From positions 744,001-808,000 of the forward strand of contig NZ_CP013442.1 in assembly GCF_001718835.1 (NCBI RefSeq): 64,000 bases of DNA, read 5' to 3'. The translations under genes and the position numbers were made by a program. Every line of letters starts with the position of its first letter. Within the stretch, counting starts at the first letter, position 1. This document shows positions 1-9,604 of this stretch, one piece after another. The notes under the pieces were generated by a model. It did not search any database. It was not told the DNA's origin and was given only the letters and a program-made list of their open reading frames with translations. This DNA comes from Burkholderia cepacia. Its GTDB lineage: Bacteria; Pseudomonadota; Gammaproteobacteria; Burkholderiales; Burkholderiaceae.

Positions 1-1074
1 TACCGTGCGTCCGACGGCTGGATCCGGCTGCATACCAATGCACCGCACCATCGCGACGCCGTGCTCGCGGTGCTGCGCACGCCGCTCGACAAGGCGGCCG
101 TCGCGCAGGCGGTCACGCGCTGGCGCAAAGAGGAACTCGAGGTCGCGGTGATCGAACAGGGCGGCTGCGCGGCCGCGATGCACACGCAGGACGAATGGGC
201 CCGGCATCCGCAGGGGCTCGCGGTGCGGGCCGAGCCCTTGCTGATTCACGACACGGTGAGTGTCGAAGGGCAGCGGCCGCTGTGGAGCGTGCCGGCCGCG
301 CGGCCGCTGCGCGGCGTTCGCGTGCTCGACCTGACGCGCATTCTCGCCGGCCCCGTGGCGACACGTTTTCTCGCGGGCTTCGGCGCAGACGTGCTGCGCA
401 TCGATCCGATCGACTGGGACGAACCGAACACGGTTCACGAAGTCGTGCTCGGCAAGCGCTCCGCGCGCGTCGACCTGAAATCGGGAGACGGGCGCGCGGT
501 GCTGCGGCGCCTGATCCGCGACGCCGACGTGATGGTTCACGGCTACCGGCCCGATGCGCTCGATCGCCTCGGCTTCGATGCCGACGAGCGGCGGCGGATC
601 AATCCGGGGCTCGTCGACGTGTCGCTCGACGCCTATGGCTGGAGCGGGCCGTGGCGTGGGCGCAGGGGCTTCGACAGCCTGGTGCAGACGAGCACGGGCC
701 TCGTCGAGACGGCGATGCGCGTGAAGGGCGCGGATCGTCCCGTTCCGCTTCCCGTGCAGGCGCTTGATCACGGCACCGGTTATTTCCTCGCCGCCGCGGC
801 GCTACGCGGGTTGACGCGCCGACTGGCGACCAACGTGGGCACGCGAACGCGCGGATCGCTGGCGAGAACGTCGCTGCTGCTGTCGTCGGGCGGCCTGCAG
901 GCGCCGGAGCGCGCGCTGCTCGCCCCCGAGGAGCCGGGTGACCTGGATGCATGGATCGAGGAGACGAGCTGGGGCAGTGCGCAACGCGTGCGGGCACCGG
1001 CGCGGGTCGACGGCGCGCCGATGCGCTGGGCGCACCCGGCGCGCGCGCTGGGTTTTTCCACCGCGACGTGGTAA
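1..1074 (+). CDS. CaiB/BaiF (family III) CoA-transferase, 5' end outside window
   Basis: The reading frame is open from base 1, so the gene starts upstream. The family III signature PLRGVRVLDLTRILAGPVAT, normally the N-terminus of a CaiB/BaiF enzyme, appears about 100 residues into the visible part and is followed by GFGADVLRID and a GFDSLVQ segment. A C-terminal-type segment therefore precedes it, which suggests the tandem or fused form of the family. These enzymes move CoA between carboxylic acids without free thioesters. The substrate cannot be told from the sequence. An SDR gene follows 47 nt downstream on the same strand and may be cotranscribed. Confidence 0.8.
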   Translation, partial: YRASDGWIRLHTNAPHHRDAVLAVLRTPLDKAAVAQAVTRWRKEELEVAVIEQGGCAAAMHTQDEWARHPQGLAVRAEPLLIHDTVSVEGQRPLWSVPAARPLRGVRVLDLTRILAGPVATRFLAGFGADVLRIDPIDWDEPNTVHEVVLGKRSARVDLKSGDGRAVLRRLIRDADVMVHGYRPDALDRLGFDADERRRINPGLVDVSLDAYGWSGPWRGRRGFDSLVQTSTGLVETAMRVKGADRPVPLPVQALDHGTGYFLAAAALRGLTRRLATNVGTRTRGSLARTSLLLSSGGLQAPERALLAPEEPGDLDAWIEETSWGSAQRVRAPARVDGAPMRWAHPARALGFSTATW

Positions 1075-1121
1075 CCGCATCAATCGATACGGATCGCTTA
1101 CTTTCAACACGGAGCATGAAC

Positions 1122-1892
1122 ATGAGTCAGGTAGTCGTAGTCAGCGGCGGCGGTACCGGCATCGGTTTCGCGACCGCACGCCATTTCGCGCAACGCGGCG
1201 CGCAGGTGGCGATCGTCGGGCGTCGCGCCGACGTGCTCGCGCACGCAGCCGAACAGATCGACAATGCATTTCCGGATGCGCCGGGCGTGGCGCCGCTGGT
1301 CGCGGATCTGGCGGTGCCGGAGCAGGTGGAAGCGATCGTGCGCACGCTGACCGCGCGATTCCCGACTGTCGACGCGATCGTCAACGCGGCAGGCGGGCAC
1401 GTGCTGCGGCAATCTCCGCCCGACGCCTATGCGGACGGCCTCGCGGGCGTCGCGCGCCGCTGGACCGACAACTTCCGCAAGAACACGTTGTCGGCGGTGC
1501 TGCTGACGGAAGCGTTGCTGCCGCATCTGCGCCAACCGGGTGGGCGCATCGTGTTCCTGAGTTCGATCGCCGCGTTTCGCGGCTCGGGCGTCGGCTGCTA
1601 CGGCGCATCGAAGGCCGCGCTGCATCCGTATACCGCCGATCTCGCGAAGGCGCTGGGGCCCAAAGGCGTGACCGTGAACACGGTGGCGCCCGGCTTCGTC
1701 GCGGACACGGAGTTCTTCGGCGCGGCGCTGTCCGATGCGCAGCGCAAGGACAAGGCGGCGGAATCGCTGAACGGCCGCGCGGGCACGCCGGACGATATCG
1801 CGAACACGATCGGCTGGCTTGCGTCGCCCGACGCGCTGCACGTCACGGGTCAGGTGATCCAGGTTAACGGCGGCGCGGAACGCAGCCGCTGA
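1122..1892 (+). CDS. SDR family NAD(P)-dependent oxidoreductase
   Basis: A classical short-chain dehydrogenase of 256 residues, the usual family length. The cofactor-binding GGGTGIG lies at residues 9-15, NAAGG at 88-92, the catalytic serine at about 147-148, and the Tyr160-x3-Lys164 pair in YGASK. The ATG at 1122 is preferred over the one at 1116 because the GGAG at 1111-1114 is correctly spaced only from 1122. The end of the protein (GQVIQVNGGAE) is typical of ketoacyl reductase-like members. It follows the CoA-transferase, so it may reduce or oxidise a 3-oxo or 3-hydroxy acyl intermediate, but the substrate is unknown. Confidence 0.85.
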   Translation: MSQVVVVSGGGTGIGFATARHFAQRGAQVAIVGRRADVLAHAAEQIDNAFPDAPGVAPLVADLAVPEQVEAIVRTLTARFPTVDAIVNAAGGHVLRQSPPDAYADGLAGVARRWTDNFRKNTLSAVLLTEALLPHLRQPGGRIVFLSSIAAFRGSGVGCYGASKAALHPYTADLAKALGPKGVTVNTVAPGFVADTEFFGAALSDAQRKDKAAESLNGRAGTPDDIANTIGWLASPDALHVTGQVIQVNGGAERSR

Positions 1893-2094
1893 TCGGTAAT
1901 CGAGCGCGCTTTCTCGAGCGACATCCCTTTCCCGCAGACTGCACATGGACCGCACCAATGGCGCGAACGCCGCGGAGCCGGCCATTGCGCCGGGGCGCCG
2001 ATCGATCTGCCGCCGAGCTGTTCGTCCCCGAGATTCCGGGGAACGCGGGGCAGAGCGTCGGCGGTTGGCCAGCAAGAGACGGTCGCAAAAGTAG

Positions 2095-3477
2095 TCAAAG
2101 AGTGGCTTCCTGGCGGAGATCACGCATTGAATCCGCGAATCCGAAACGGCGAACGATCTCCCGGCCAGCGACATGCTGACTTGCATATAAACCGGAGGCA
2201 CGGAACTTAGGGTCCAGGAGAGCGAGTTGCTTTTCGTGCGGAGTCAGGGCGGCAAGGTCGATAGGGTCGCGCCTCTCCGCCTCTGCATACTTTTGTGCCG
2301 CGTGAGGAAAATCGCCTTTGCCTTCCAGCGCTCGACCCCATTCGGCATACAAGGGTGCGAAGTCAGGGCGAAGATCGGCCGCAAGGGAAAGTATGGTGAT
2401 CGCCTCCTCGAATTGTCCGTTCTTGACGAGGGCTTCACCCCAGTCATGCAGTATCTGCGGATCCTGCGGGCGCATCTCGCTTGCGCGCCTGAATGCCTTG
2501 AGCGCTTCGTCGTACCGCTGCGCGTGCAACAGGACATCGCCGAGCAGACGCTGATTATCCGCGGTGCTCGATTTCTCGCGGGCGCCGGCGCGGAGTTCCC
2601 TGAGCGCGTCGTCGATTCGCTTCTCCTGCTCGAGCGCAATGCCGAGGTTCGCTCGCAGAATGGCTGAATGCGGGTACCGCAGGAGCGCGTCGCGTGTTTG
2701 CAGTTCCGCTTCCTCGGACCGGTTTTGCCTGAGCAGCAGCCATCCTTTCCCGGCGAGCGCCCATTGGCGTTGCGGCGAGCCTGGCAGTGCGAGAAGGCTG
2801 TTATAGATTTTCTCGGCCTCGTGATAGGAGCACTTCTTCAGAGAACATTTGCCGTCGTTCTCTACCTTGACGAGATGGCTCGCGAGCGTATTCGGGTCGG
2901 CGAGCCGCATGACCTCGATGGCGATTTTGCGCACGGACTGGTTGAAGTCATTGCCGGTGAACCGAACGTCAGCGGGCGCAGTGTTGAATGGACCGTTTTC
3001 GATCCGGACGTGTGCGTCGTACAAATCCTCGCCTTCGCTCCGCCTCGTGATGCCGATATGGACCACCACGTCCTGTTTGTCTGAGAACGCGATCGTTTTC
3101 AGCAGCCCGACGATTGACGAATAGGACATTTCCTGGCCCGGAAGCTTGAAGTCGGGGCCGTTGTAGGACAGCGGAGGATCGTGCGGCACCCACCCGCTGT
3201 CGTTACTGATTTTGCTCATTTCCGCCATGATGCGTTCCGCCAGAAACTCCGGGGTGTAGCCGCGGTCGACCAGCGACTTCGGCGTGTCAACCGGAGGCAC
3301 CTGCAAATGTTGCGTGGCAGCGCCGGAAACGACGAGCTCGCAAAATGGAATGGCCAGAATGGCGATCGCCCATGTGAGCACATACGGCCACAGGTCCCTT
3401 GGCGCGCGAAAGAAGGTTTTAAGCATTTGCAATACGCGCGAGAGGCCCCTTTGCCCCTCATCCGAAATACTCGACAT
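2095..3477 (-). CDS. Membrane-anchored tetratricopeptide repeat protein
   Basis: A 460-residue protein. The start is the ATG at 3477, preceded by GGAG at good spacing; a longer upstream frame lacks support. One hydrophobic segment at about residues 29-50 (LWPYVLTWAIAILAIPF) should anchor it in the inner membrane. The middle region resembles no family I recognise. Residues about 220-430 form consecutive TPR units, for example residues with AEKIYNSLLALPGSP, AILRANLGIALEQEKR and DPQILHDWGEALVKNGQ. TPRs mediate protein-protein contacts, so a scaffold or assembly role is likely, but no partner is visible. Base composition looks less GC-rich than its neighbours, which hints at acquisition by transfer. 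Confidence 0.75.
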   Translation of the reverse strand: MSSISDEGQRGLSRVLQMLKTFFRAPRDLWPYVLTWAIAILAIPFCELVVSGAATQHLQVPPVDTPKSLVDRGYTPEFLAERIMAEMSKISNDSGWVPHDPPLSYNGPDFKLPGQEMSYSSIVGLLKTIAFSDKQDVVVHIGITRRSEGEDLYDAHVRIENGPFNTAPADVRFTGNDFNQSVRKIAIEVMRLADPNTLASHLVKVENDGKCSLKKCSYHEAEKIYNSLLALPGSPQRQWALAGKGWLLLRQNRSEEAELQTRDALLRYPHSAILRANLGIALEQEKRIDDALRELRAGAREKSSTADNQRLLGDVLLHAQRYDEALKAFRRASEMRPQDPQILHDWGEALVKNGQFEEAITILSLAADLRPDFAPLYAEWGRALEGKGDFPHAAQKYAEAERRDPIDLAALTPHEKQLALLDPKFRASGLYASQHVAGREIVRRFGFADSMRDLRQEATL

Positions 3478-3859
3478 GATGCATCTCCACTCAATCGCAG
3501 TCGGCGAAATCCAACTGACGCTCGACGTGCTTGCATCGAATGTGCCAACGGGCTCAATGCCCTTTCGGCAATCCGCGTCGGCTTTTGTTCGGAATGTGGA
3601 GCGCGACGAGTGTGTTCCGCAAACCAACTTTTGCAGGGCGATGTCGGGTCCTTACAGACATATGGCGGAGATATCGCACGCCCGGAAACCAGGGATGGCG
3701 TTGATTGCTGCCAGCATGCGGCGCTTGCTATGGGCGACTTTCTTTCGGCCGGTAACGGACGGCCACGCGTTCATATAAGAACCAAACAAAAGGCCCCGCA
3801 TCGCTGCGGGGCCTTCGCCGGAATCCTGCCTCCGGCGCATCACGACATCCATCACGCCA
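3478..3859. other. Intergenic region between the TPR gene and the pirin gene
   Basis: This 382-nt stretch should hold the promoter of the leftward TPR gene and the terminator of the leftward pirin gene. Frames that cross it run through the TPR gene antisense and show no recognisable protein, so I see no gene here. Confidence 0.5.
3781..3815 (-). terminator. Rho-independent terminator of the pirin gene
   Basis: A perfect 11-bp stem (AAGGCCCCGCA at 3790-3800 with TGCGGGGCCTT at 3805-3815) has a 4-nt loop. Read on the minus strand it is followed by a T-rich tract (TTTTGTTTGGT). It lies about 45 nt past the pirin stop codon. Confidence 0.85.
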
Positions 3860-4585
<726 letters not shown>

Positions 4586-4657
4586 TTTGCTTGTCCTCAA
4601 AGTCGCCGAACCGCGGAAGTGGGATCGGCCGTTCGTTGAGAGGAATCTTAGGTCAAT

Positions 4658-4676
4658 CGATTTGACAAATAAATCG
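4658..4676. promoter_or_regulatory. Inverted repeat between pirin and lysR, candidate LysR operator
   Basis: CGATTT (4658-4663) and AAATCG (4671-4676) form a perfect inverted repeat with a 7-nt spacer. It lies in the 128-nt divergent intergenic region, 38 nt before the lysR start. LysR proteins generally bind such dyads beside their own gene. The assignment rests on symmetry and position only. Confidence 0.45.
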
Positions 4677-4713
4677 CATGGGAGATAATCACTGTCACAT
4701 TCAGGTGGACAAT

Positions 4714-5604
4714 ATGGAACTGGGCGATCTCCGGATTTTTGTGGCGACGGTCGATGCCGGCAGCTTCACGGCGGCGGCCGATCAACTGATGCTGTCCAAG
4801 CAGTTCGTCAGCCGGCGCACGATGGCGCTGGAGGCGTCGCTCGGCGTGCGGCTGTTGCACCGGAACACGCGCAACCTCGCGGTGACCGAATCGGGGCAGG
4901 AGTTCTATGCGCGCGCGCAGCGGATCCTCGCGGAGATCGCCGACGCCGAGCAGGCGATGTCGGTGCGCAGCACCGAGTTGCACGGGTCGCTGAAAATCAG
5001 CGCGCCGCTGTCGTTCGGGATCACGCACGTATCGCCGCTGATCGCCGAATTCCTGTCCGCGCATCCGGCCGTGCGGCTGAACCTCGACCTGACCGACCGG
5101 CGCGTCGACCTGATCGGCGAGGGCTTCGATCTCGTGCTGCGGATCGGCTCGCTCGAGGATTCGACGTTGATCGCCCGCCCGCTCGGGCAGTCGCGGATGA
5201 TCGCGTGCTGCAGCCCGGCCTACCTGCGCCGTCGCGGCGCGCCGGCGACGCCGGCGGACCTGGGCGAGCACGTGTGCCTGCTGTACGGACGCGAGCGGCG
5301 CATCGGCTGGGAATTCCGCGTCGACGGCGCGGCGCGCACGTTCGACGTGCAGGGGCCGCTCGTCGCGAACAACGGCGAAGTGGTGCGCGATGCGGCGATC
5401 GCGGGGCTCGGCATCGCGCTGCTGCCGCACTTCATCGTCGGCGCGGCGCTCGACAGCGGCGCGCTCGTGCCGGTGCTCGACACTTACGCGCCGCCTGCGC
5501 TGCAGCTGAACGCGATCTTTCCGCAGCATCGGGAGGGATTCGTCACGCTGCGCACGTTCATCGGGTTTCTCGCGGAACGGCTGGGGCCGCGCGCGTCGGG
5601 CTAG
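4714..5604 (+). CDS. LysR family transcriptional regulator
   Basis: A 296-residue LysR protein with an N-terminal winged helix-turn-helix (DAGSFTAAADQLMLSKQFVS, about residues 14-33) and a substrate-binding-like effector domain from about residue 90. The ATG at 4714 follows GGTGG at suitable spacing; the upstream in-frame ATG at 4678 would overlap the promoter region. The effector domain (LKISAPLSFGITHVSPLIAEF) resembles the CrgA/DmlR-type group that often controls a divergent redox or pirin gene. The divergent pirin is the likely target. The gene ends in a palindrome shared with the convergent gene. Confidence 0.88.
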   Translation: MELGDLRIFVATVDAGSFTAAADQLMLSKQFVSRRTMALEASLGVRLLHRNTRNLAVTESGQEFYARAQRILAEIADAEQAMSVRSTELHGSLKISAPLSFGITHVSPLIAEFLSAHPAVRLNLDLTDRRVDLIGEGFDLVLRIGSLEDSTLIARPLGQSRMIACCSPAYLRRRGAPATPADLGEHVCLLYGRERRIGWEFRVDGAARTFDVQGPLVANNGEVVRDAAIAGLGIALLPHFIVGAALDSGALVPVLDTYAPPALQLNAIFPQHREGFVTLRTFIGFLAERLGPRASG

Positions 5605-5614
5605 CCCGACGCGC
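5591..5614. terminator. Perfect 24-bp palindrome between convergent genes
   Basis: GCGCGTCGGGCT (5591-5602) is followed directly by its exact reverse complement (5603-5614). It overlaps the lysR stop codon and sits just before the stop of the opposing gene. This position suggests a bidirectional terminator. Neither side has a strong T tract, so it may instead be a protein-binding dyad. Confidence 0.4.
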
Positions 5615-5619
5615 GTTGG

Positions 5620-7677
5620 TCACGTGCGCGCCGGCACGACCAGCAGGCTCGCGAATCGAAAGGCGTTGTCGCCGAGATCCGCGTTGCGTGCGAGGCGCAC
5701 GTAGTTCACGCCGGGCGCAAACGGAAAGACGTCGCCGGTTTCGTAGTAAGCGAACGCGCGGCCGTCTTCGCCCAGCAGCACGGGCTCGCCGTCGCGCGCG
5801 GCGAGCGTCGTCGAGCCGAGCACCTGCGTTTTGTCTTGTGCGAGCAGCGTCAGCGTGACGAACGCGTCCGAGGTCGTTTTGACGTCTGCGAGCAATGGAA
5901 TGAAGCGGCATGCGATGGGTGCGGCGGTCCGGTTCGTCACGACGAACGTGAGGCTGTTGCCGATGAGGATCGATTTGCCGATCATCACGTCCGGGTAGGC
6001 TGTCGGCGCACCGGGTGCCGATGAATCCGCGCTGCTGAAGCCGCAGGTCAGGTCGAGTTCGAGGCCGACATCGGCGCTGCGCAATTCCGCAAGCTGCGCG
6101 GCAGACGTATAGTGGCGCAACGCCATGCCGCCGTACGGAATCCCGTAGCCGGAATCTTCTCGGCAGGTCTTGCCGGAATACGTGCCCGGTTCGGTCAGGA
6201 ACGCCGAGACGAAATAGCCTGGCTCGAGCTTCGCCGCATTACCGGGCGAGTACGACTGGACGTAGTCCGGATTGTCGATCAGATCGAGCACATTGCCGTA
6301 TCCGTCGAGCGCGGCCGTATAGCGCGCGCCTGTGCCGTCCTGCACCTGCAGCGTGCGCAGCGTCATGCTTTCGCCAATCTGGACGATTGAGCCGCGGTTG
6401 GCCGCCTTCCATATGCAGTCGCGGCCGTCCGTCAACTCTCCCTTCGATTGATTCGCGGCGAACGAGCGCTGAATCGTGCGCAAGAAGCCCGACACGCCAT
6501 CGAAGCCGCCTGTGCAGCCTTGCGTGTCGATGTGCGTCGTGCGCCCGGTGCCGTCGACGAAGGTCTGATTCATTCGGACGACGAGCGCATCGCCGCCGTA
6601 GCCGCAGTGACAAATTGCAAGCAGGTCGGTCAGGTACGACGTGCGTGACGGGAGCGTCGCGTCGGCTGTTTTTCGTACGACTTCGTTCGTGTAGATCTCC
6701 ATCGAGTTGCGAAAGTCGATCTTCGTCTCGTGAAGCGTCGTGAAATAGGTTTTCGCCGACGCGAGAAATTTCGCATGACCGAGCGTATAGAAATTGCGAA
6801 CGTAATCGTTCTTCTTCGCCGGATCGGACAACGTGTCCAGATGCTTCGCGAGCACCGCCTGCATGTCGTTCTGATACTGGAAGATCTTCGCGTGCATTTC
6901 GCGCAGCAGCGCGGTGATCGTGTCGGGTGCGAGCGCGAGCTCGCGGCGCATCGACAGGTAAGCGCTGTACATCGACAGTTGCGCGCTCGCCGCGAGCGCG
7001 TGCATCGTCAGCCCCTGATGCTCGGAGCCCTTGATCAGGAACATCGGAATCTGCGCGGTGCAGATGCTCGCGAACGCTTCGAACTTCGCCGTGATGTTGT
7101 CGATCATCGATGTGGAATAGGGCGGCGTCGCGCTTCGCATGAATGCGGTAAGGTCCTGCAGCACGCGATCGATGCCCGTCAGAACCTGTCGCATGATCTC
7201 GACGTTGTTTTTCGAAATCTCTTCCGTCGCGATGCGCCGGATCATCGCGTCTTCGTCCGGCGCGTGCTCGAACAGCGTGTTGAGCCGGCTGAACAGCAGG
7301 TTCAGCACTTCGCCGACGAGCGGGCCGGCGACCGGAATGAACGATGCGAGCGCCTTGACCGTGACTTCGCCGAATGCGATGAGCCCCGGCAGCGTATCCG
7401 CCGACAGCGCCGCACTGACGATATTCACGATCGTGGTCGGCTGGTACTGCTCGATTTGCGCGATGAGCTCGCCGAGCTTCATCCTGAAACCGGGGATCAG
7501 CAGATCGTTTTCGTCGAACGTGTGAGGCGGCGAAATGCCGTTCGCGAATTCGGCTGCCGCGGCGCGCGGTCCCGCCACGGGTGCGCCGGCGTCGTCGCCG
7601 CAGGCGGCAAGGAGCGGCAGCACGGCGCTGCAGGCGCCATACATCAGGAAGGCTCGTCGGTCGATTCGGCGTGTCAT
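5620..7677 (-). CDS. Cry-like delta-endotoxin domain protein with Tat/lipoprotein signal
   Basis: A 685-residue protein. The N-terminus has RRIDRRAFL, a twin-arginine-like motif, then a hydrophobic stretch and a lipobox LAAC (Cys26), so export and lipidation are expected. Residues about 60-290 are long amphipathic helices with features of Cry toxin domain I: a hydrophobic helix FIPVAGPLVGEVLNLLF, then TAQIPMFLIKGSEHQGL, a helix QLSMYSAYLSMRRELAL, and FRNSMEIYTNEVV near the helix 7 boundary. The C-terminal part is beta-rich and ends in FRFASLLVVPART, loosely like domain III. This is recognition by eye, not a profile search. The start is preceded by GGAG. A lipoprotein signal is unusual for this family, whose Bacillus members lack one. 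Confidence 0.6.
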   Translation of the reverse strand: MTRRIDRRAFLMYGACSAVLPLLAACGDDAGAPVAGPRAAAAEFANGISPPHTFDENDLLIPGFRMKLGELIAQIEQYQPTTIVNIVSAALSADTLPGLIAFGEVTVKALASFIPVAGPLVGEVLNLLFSRLNTLFEHAPDEDAMIRRIATEEISKNNVEIMRQVLTGIDRVLQDLTAFMRSATPPYSTSMIDNITAKFEAFASICTAQIPMFLIKGSEHQGLTMHALAASAQLSMYSAYLSMRRELALAPDTITALLREMHAKIFQYQNDMQAVLAKHLDTLSDPAKKNDYVRNFYTLGHAKFLASAKTYFTTLHETKIDFRNSMEIYTNEVVRKTADATLPSRTSYLTDLLAICHCGYGGDALVVRMNQTFVDGTGRTTHIDTQGCTGGFDGVSGFLRTIQRSFAANQSKGELTDGRDCIWKAANRGSIVQIGESMTLRTLQVQDGTGARYTAALDGYGNVLDLIDNPDYVQSYSPGNAAKLEPGYFVSAFLTEPGTYSGKTCREDSGYGIPYGGMALRHYTSAAQLAELRSADVGLELDLTCGFSSADSSAPGAPTAYPDVMIGKSILIGNSLTFVVTNRTAAPIACRFIPLLADVKTTSDAFVTLTLLAQDKTQVLGSTTLAARDGEPVLLGEDGRAFAYYETGDVFPFAPGVNYVRLARNADLGDNAFRFASLLVVPART

Positions 7678-8398
7678 CGCGTCTCCGTGGAAAGTGACGG
7701 TGCAACGTGCGGCCGGCGCGGGTGTCGATGCGTCGGCCGGGCGACGTGCGGATACCCGGCGTGCCGGGCAACGGGAACGGATGCGGGGAGCGGCAGTTCG
7801 GGCGCTGCCTGTGTGATGGATGAGGACGTCTCGTGTTGCGTCCTTTCGACGAGTGGCAACTGTAGCACCGTCGTTTCGGGAACGTCAATTTTCGCTGCGT
7901 TGCGGGATTCGTCGACTTTTCTGATTCCGGGAAGCAGCGGGACTGAGCGATTTCAGATGAATTGTTCGTTTTGGCTGAATTCTGTTCTCAGCGTTTTCCC
8001 ATTTATCGATCGGCCCGCTTCGGTCAGAATGCTGCGGTGCAACCTGACGAAGCAGAAGCGATCACGCGAAGGCCCGGTGCCCGGGCAACGACACGCGACG
8101 GCTGATTCATACGCCGATATCGAAACGCGTCGACTCCGACGGACGAATGCTCGTGAGTCAAGCAACTGAACCGACGCTGAATATTACATCAGGATTACTA
8201 AAAACATAAGTGACGTTATCGGACTTTCCCGATTCCGCGAAGGAATTGGCTGAGTCGCGCGAGCAATACGCTCCGGAAAGGGATGTGCCAGAGGGAAATT
8301 CGCATGCAGGGTTCCGGACGGAACCGGCAGGCATAGGCGTTGTTGAAGAAAAGCCAGAACCGATTGGTTGTTATTCATTGTTAGTGAGAGGTCGCTCC
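7678..8398. other. Divergent intergenic region upstream of the RND operon
   Basis: A 721-nt gap between the leftward Cry-like gene and the rightward efflux operon. The right half (about 7870-8390) is clearly richer in A and T than the flanks and probably holds the efflux promoter. I could not fix -35/-10 boxes with confidence. Frames across it have no recognisable product. No TetR or other repressor gene lies here, unlike the classical bpeR-bpeAB arrangement. Confidence 0.5.
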
Positions 8399-9589
8399 AT
8401 GCGCGTCGAACGGGTTCCATACCGCTTAATCACTGCTGCAACGGCCGCCGTTTTCCTGGCCGCGTGCGGGAAAAAAGAATCGGCACCGCCGCCGCAAACG
8501 CCGGAAGTCGGCGTCGTCACCGTCCAGCCGCAAGCCGTACCGGTCTTCACCGACCTGCCGGGCCGCACCAGCGCGTTCCTCGTCGCGCAGGTCCGCGCGC
8601 GGGTCGACGGCATCGTGCTGCGCCGCGAATTCACCGAAGGCACCGACGTCAAGGCGGGCCAGCGCCTCTACAAGATCGACCCGGCGCCGTACCTCGCGCA
8701 ACTGAACAGCGCGAAGGCGTCGCTCGCGAAGGCGCAGGCGAACCTGGTCACGCAGAACGCGCTGGTCGCACGCTACAAGGTGCTGGTGGCCGCGAACGCG
8801 GTCAGCAAGCAGGACTACGACAACGCGGTGGCCACGCAAGGCCAGGCCGCGGCGGACGTCGCGGCCGGCAAGGCGGCGGTGGACACCGCGCAGATCAACC
8901 TCGGCTATACCGATGTGGTTTCGCCGATCACCGGCCGCGTCGGCATCTCGCAGGTGACGCCGGGCGCGTACGTGCAGGCGAGCCAGGCGACGCTGATGTC
9001 GACGGTGCAGCAGCTCGATCCGGTGTACGTGGACCTGACGCAGTCGAGCCTCGAAGGGCTGAAGCTGCGCCAGGACGTGCAGAGCGGCCGCCTGAAGACG
9101 TCCGGCCCGGGCGCGGCGAAGGTGTCGCTGATTCTGGAAGACGGCAAGACCTATTCGGAGGCGGGCAAGCTGCAGTTCTCGGACGTGACGGTCGACCAGA
9201 CCACGGGCTCGGTGACGATCCGCGCGGTCTTCCCGAACCCGGGCAAGGTGCTGCTGCCGGGCATGTTCGTGCGCGCACGGATCGAGGAAGGCGTGAACGA
9301 GAACGCGTTCCTGGTGCCGCAGATCGGCGTCACGCACGACCAGAAGGGCCAGGCGATCGCGATGGTGGTGGGGGCGGACAACAAGGTCGAGCCGCGTCCG
9401 CTGAAGACGACGGGCATGCAGGGCCCGAACTGGGTCGTCGAAGGGGGGCTGCAGGCGGGCGATCACGTGATCGTGCAGGGCGTCGACAAGGTGCGCCCGG
9501 GTGCGACCGTGAAGACGGTCGCGGCGCAGCTCGCGCAGGCGCAGGGCGCCGCCGCCGCGAGCGCGGCGGCGGCGCCGAGCGCGCATTAA
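8399..9589 (+). CDS. bpeA: RND efflux periplasmic adaptor (BpeA/AcrA-like lipoprotein)
   Basis: A 396-residue membrane fusion protein with a lipoprotein signal ending in LAAC (Cys23), a biotinyl-lipoyl half motif (VRARVDGIVLRREFTEGTDVKAGQ), a coiled-coil hairpin (residues about 95-165) and the second lipoyl half (GYTDVVSPITGRVG). It bridges the inner-membrane pump and the outer-membrane channel. The ATG at 8399 follows GAGAGG at 8386-8391; the open frame upstream is not supported by a better ribosome site. The sequence resembles BpeA of B. pseudomallei, so the symbol marks the nearest type I recognise; this copy could be a paralogue. It is first of a three-gene operon. Confidence 0.85.
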   Translation: MRVERVPYRLITAATAAVFLAACGKKESAPPPQTPEVGVVTVQPQAVPVFTDLPGRTSAFLVAQVRARVDGIVLRREFTEGTDVKAGQRLYKIDPAPYLAQLNSAKASLAKAQANLVTQNALVARYKVLVAANAVSKQDYDNAVATQGQAAADVAAGKAAVDTAQINLGYTDVVSPITGRVGISQVTPGAYVQASQATLMSTVQQLDPVYVDLTQSSLEGLKLRQDVQSGRLKTSGPGAAKVSLILEDGKTYSEAGKLQFSDVTVDQTTGSVTIRAVFPNPGKVLLPGMFVRARIEEGVNENAFLVPQIGVTHDQKGQAIAMVVGADNKVEPRPLKTTGMQGPNWVVEGGLQAGDHVIVQGVDKVRPGATVKTVAAQLAQAQGAAAASAAAAPSAH

Positions 9590-9604
9590 CAAGGAGTCCG
9601 TTTC

